NCBI RefSeq assembly: GCF_007655135.1
Contig: NC_045134.1
Span: forward strand, 2,810,982-2,874,981
DNA length: 64,000 bases
Reading direction: 5' to 3'
Source: Punica granatum
Taxonomy: Eukaryota > Streptophyta > Magnoliopsida > Myrtales > Lythraceae
Part shown: in pieces, positions 60,865 through 64,000 of the stretch
Numbering within the stretch: the first letter of the stretch is position 1
Layout of the letters: every line of letters begins with the position of its first letter
Translations under genes and position numbers: made by a program
Notes under the pieces: generated by a model
Database searches by the model: none
What the model saw: the letters and a program-made list of their open reading frames with translations, nothing else
What the model was told of the DNA's origin: nothing

Positions 60865-63229
60865 TTAAACATTAGTTTGAGATTAAAATATGCATAGAAA
60901 TGGAGTAGAAATTGAAGGTTTTAATACAAGGTAGATAAGAGACAACAAAATACGGAAGTTAAGTAGATTTATAGCAATAAAACACTTGCATCAGGCATAC
61001 TAAAGATCATACGTTGACTATATATATAATACATATCCCAATTTCGCACTCCGTTGATCTCTAACTCACAAAATAATTTTCTTTCAACAATAACAAATTA
61101 ACATGCATATAGTTTGCTCAAAACCAGTAGTATTTCTACCTAAAGATGTCCAATTCCAATGAAAAGGGTTTGGTGCATTGGTATCACCCTTTATCAGAAC
61201 CAAGACGTCCAGGTTTCATTTGCACCAAACTCTTCGTGCCCTTGTATATTCCCTCTTCTATCTATGCTTCTTGATCATGAGCCTCCTTTGTAATCGGAAT
61301 AAAAAAAATTTGCGCCACGGTTCAACTACGTGTTCGACAATTATCATGTCACAATAGAAATTCAGCATTAAATCAGGCACTTAGAGTCGGGAAGCTAATA
61401 CACAGTCACCAAATGTTCAATCAAATAGTCAAACTGAAATGTAATTTCATTGAATCCGCATATATGTAAAATGGAAAAGTGAGTATCAAGGACTTACGTA
61501 GACAGTAGCCGGGTTAGTCAAAAGACTTCATGCGGAGAGGGATGGAGCGTGGTGGCAGGTGAAGGGGTAAATAGTCTTCGCCCACTAGCACCAATTGGAA
61601 GGGCCTCTATAAGAGGGAGTGGGAAGGGGGGGTGTGCTTATCCTGTTCTAATTGCATGACAATCAATTGGAAGGTGAAGTTGCTCTCAAATTGCATTAGG
61701 AAAGAACAAAAGAAAGGAGAAGAGAAGAAAAATGGCATGGTGGTCTCAAAATGCCTAGGAAGGTGTAACGGCTTTGAAGACAATGCAAAGCCCAGTTCGC
61801 CTAAGAGACTTATTCGGTCGAGGTCGAGCCGAGGGCTAGAAACCAGTGAGATGGTGGAAGGGGTCTGCGGCTCGAATAGGAGTAACAAGTAGCGGGAAGG
61901 GCGACGATTGCAATAGCGAAGCGGGTGGCCTTGGCGGGATTGGGAAGGCGTCTGCGAGGGACGGCGTATAGAAGCAGCGACTTACAAAAAGGAGAGGGGG
62001 ACCGATAATTCAACGGTTAAGGCAAATGGTGGCAGCGGTTGCACGGGGGAATGCTCGCGAGGTAGAGGGTGCCTATTGGTAGAAGCCGTCCATTAGAAAA
62101 AATAAATAAAGACATCTACCAGGGGAAAAAAAAAAAACTTAAGTCAACAGTAATTTCGGAAAAAAGAAAAATAAAACAGGAAAATAGAGAAATAAAACAG
62201 GTCATATTTTTATTTTATCCGCCAGAAGAAACAACAGTATGTCTTTTTAGAACTGAAAATGCACGTAGAATACGGAATGGGTTGCTTTAAGATACGTGAA
62301 GGGCATTATTGGAATATCAGAATAAATATAATGGTATTTTAGGAAGTAAAATGTGGAGAAACAAATTAACGAGCTTGTACTTTTATATTTAGTATAGATA
62401 TACATATATCCATTCAATTTGGAGAATGTCATGTTCATGTACATATTAATTTTAATTATTTAAGATGAGAGGCTTAACCTCCTTATAAATCTAGGATTAT
62501 CTTTATATATTTTCAATGTAAGATCTAAGGATCCTTAGCGTGAGCGTAGATGCAAAGTGTCGCATAATCAGCGCGTTGGCGTGGAATCTAGGTCTAACTC
62601 TGATACCATCTTAATTTTCCATGGGCTTGTACGAGCTTGTATCAATATTCTTTTAAAAGCTCAATCTGATAAATAGAGATATCATATCATCATATAAATC
62701 CATGAATATTCTTACATTTTTTCTATATGGGATTAATACTATCAACAGTACATGCGACACGCATATGCAATATGCATCATCTTGCAATATACGTGAATCT
62801 CTATTATGGGTTAGAAAAGTTGATCTACGGGTTAGAAAAGCTGATGGGAGGGGTGTAATTTGGCGTGATATTAGGATGGATGAAACTAGGATGTGATGTC
62901 CGGTGACGCTTGTTTACTGATCAAGTTGGGATTATATAGTAATTTTTTTGCTAATGCTTTGATATGGCATCATTACCAGTACATCTGGTTACTCTAATTA
63001 AGCACCAAAAATAAAACAAAAGATCGAATGAAATAAAAGGAGTTCCTTTTCATATATTTTAGCCCAATAAATTAGGCCGGCTGATTAATGGCCTAGCCCA
63101 ATTTCAAGATTAACAAGTTTCAGTCCAAGTCACTATTATATTGATTGAGACAAAAAAGAAAAAGAAAACAAAGTCCTTTTTTTTTTCCCCAATGTGACCT
63201 CTATAAGAATTATTAATCCAGTTCGAGAC
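60865..63229. other. Intergenic stretch without a recognised gene
   Basis: A GC-richer patch at about 61500-62090 has open frames on both strands with no family resemblance that I recognise. It may be a relic of a repeat or gene fragment. The rest is AT-rich. Confidence 0.4.
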
Positions 63230-63350
63230 ATGTTGACCTACTGAGGAGTTAAACTCTCAAAATCTGAATTTTCTCCTTCCAATAGACTCGAACTCGAAAT
63301 GTTATTTAAGTGGAACAAGCCTGAACCACTTAAACCAACCCACGTTGGTA
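63230..63350 (-). mobile_element. tRNA-derived SINE relic, family 1, minus orientation
   Basis: The minus strand reads ACCAACGTGGGTTGGTTTAA then GTGGTTCAGGCTTGTTCCAC and a good B box, GAGTTCGAGTCTATTGG. It is the best-preserved member of this family in the window. Confidence 0.6.
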
Positions 63351-63629
63351 TAAAAAAAAAAATCCTTTGTCTATGACTCTATGGTGCTAATAAAATTGCA
63401 GGAAATAGACACGATTGATAGCCCGTGTAGCACGAGTAATATAGACTGCGATATTACCTTCATGGAAATTGATCGATTCCAGCTCATGATCATTCGAGAT
63501 TCTCTTTCCAAGCACGCCCAGTTCCGTCTCGCTAATTCTGTCTGGGATGTGCATTAGTCCAGATTGAATAGATTTTTGAAACCGAATTGACCTGGCAAAT
63601 ATATGGCATGCCAAAGAACGAAAGATTAA

Positions 63630-63823
63630 TGGTGCGTTTGGTTTCAGAGTTAAAGTAATTTTAATTTTGATTGTGGAAAAAAATAAATGATTGTATAGTG
63701 TGTTGAGTTAAAGTTAAAGTTAAAATTTTTGACTTAGAAAATGTGTATTTTTGTTGTGTAGTGTGTTGAGTTAAAATTAAAGTTAAAATTTTTGTGATTT
63801 TAACTGCGAAACCAAATGGAGCA
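63630..63823. mobile_element. GTTTGGTTTC-family Harbinger MITE
   Basis: It starts TGGTGCGTTTGGTTTCAGAG and ends GCGAAACCAAATGGAGCA, with TAA on both sides (63627-63629 and 63824-63826). It carries the same GTTGTGTAGTGTGTTGAG block as the 31.96 kb member. Confidence 0.75.
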
Positions 63824-63974
63824 TAAAATCTTACTTTAACTTAATTTTATCCACAACAAAATAAAATTATACTCACAACAAAACAAAATAATTCATACAA
63901 AGTCAAAGGGTAGGTCCCATTTATACCACTATTTTTCAAAATCAAAATCACATAACTCATACAAAGTCAAAAAA

Positions 63975-64000
63975 TGATGTTGCGTTTGGTTTCATAGTAA
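63975..64000. mobile_element. Left end of another GTTTGGTTTC-family MITE, cut by the window edge
   Basis: TGTTGCGTTTGGTTTCATAG matches the family terminus. The rest lies outside the window. Confidence 0.5.

Noticed and set aside
61607..62013. Open frames in a GC-richer patch near 61.6-62.0 kb considered as a gene
   Set aside because: Frames exist on both strands, lack splice context and resemble no family I know. Left as unassigned sequence.

Overview
This is plant nuclear DNA: AT-rich intergenic sequence, short GT-AG introns, and many small transposon relics. The gene content (PYL ABA receptor, LOB-domain protein, chloroplast ferritin, TBL xylan acetyltransferase, PNGase A, GH85 ENGase, PARTING DANCERS) points to a eudicot, probably a rosid. 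I cannot name the species.

Layout. At 0.8-2.2 kb is a VAPYRIN-like MSP/ankyrin gene (+), and at 2.8-4.6 kb an intronless PNGase A gene (+). At 5.2-8.3 kb is eIF2-alpha (-), whose 3' end is rearranged by an internal partial duplication, so it has two competing last exons with a chimeric pseudogene and a palindromic MITE between them. From 8.4 to 12.5 kb there are only repeats. A decayed F-box gene lies at 12.6-13.8 kb. From 13.8 to 17.7 kb, two copies of an F-box-3'-end/ferritin-3'-end segment are separated by a Ty1/copia remnant (LTR, PBS and gag). An intact 8-exon plastid ferritin gene (-) follows at 17.7-19.6 kb, with an iron-regulatory-like element upstream.

From 19.67 to 30.71 kb there is a clean head-to-tail duplication of a 5.5-kb unit. 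Each unit holds the ferritin promoter and a complete 8-exon PARTING DANCERS-like meiotic crossover gene (-). Transposons present in only one unit postdate or distinguish the duplication. An LBD gene (-) is at 34.7-35.5 kb, an 11-exon cytosolic ENGase (-) at 36.9-40.8 kb, a LINE remnant at 41.1-41.9 kb, a 6-exon TBL33-like gene (+) at 44.9-48.5 kb, an intact TRIM element with target-site duplication at 49.27-49.86 kb, and an intronless PYL4/5/6-type ABA receptor (-) at 52.6-53.2 kb. From 53.3 to 64 kb I found no gene, only MITEs, SINE-like relics and AT-rich sequence.

The genes do not form an operon-like pathway, but the neighbourhood is not random. From memory of Arabidopsis, PNGase A / eIF2-alpha / ENGase / PYL5 are near-consecutive on chromosome 5 (around At5g05440-05480), eIF2-alpha / FER4 / TBL33 / PYL6 are near-consecutive on chromosome 2 (around At2g40290-40330), and a second ENGase adjoins FER2 on chromosome 3 (At3g11040-11050). 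This window carries the union of those sets, as expected of an ancestral block that Arabidopsis later duplicated and fractionated. Two of its members, PNGase A and ENGase, both release free N-glycans.

All exon structures were deduced by hand from reading frame, splice sites and remembered family sequence. No alignment or database search was run.
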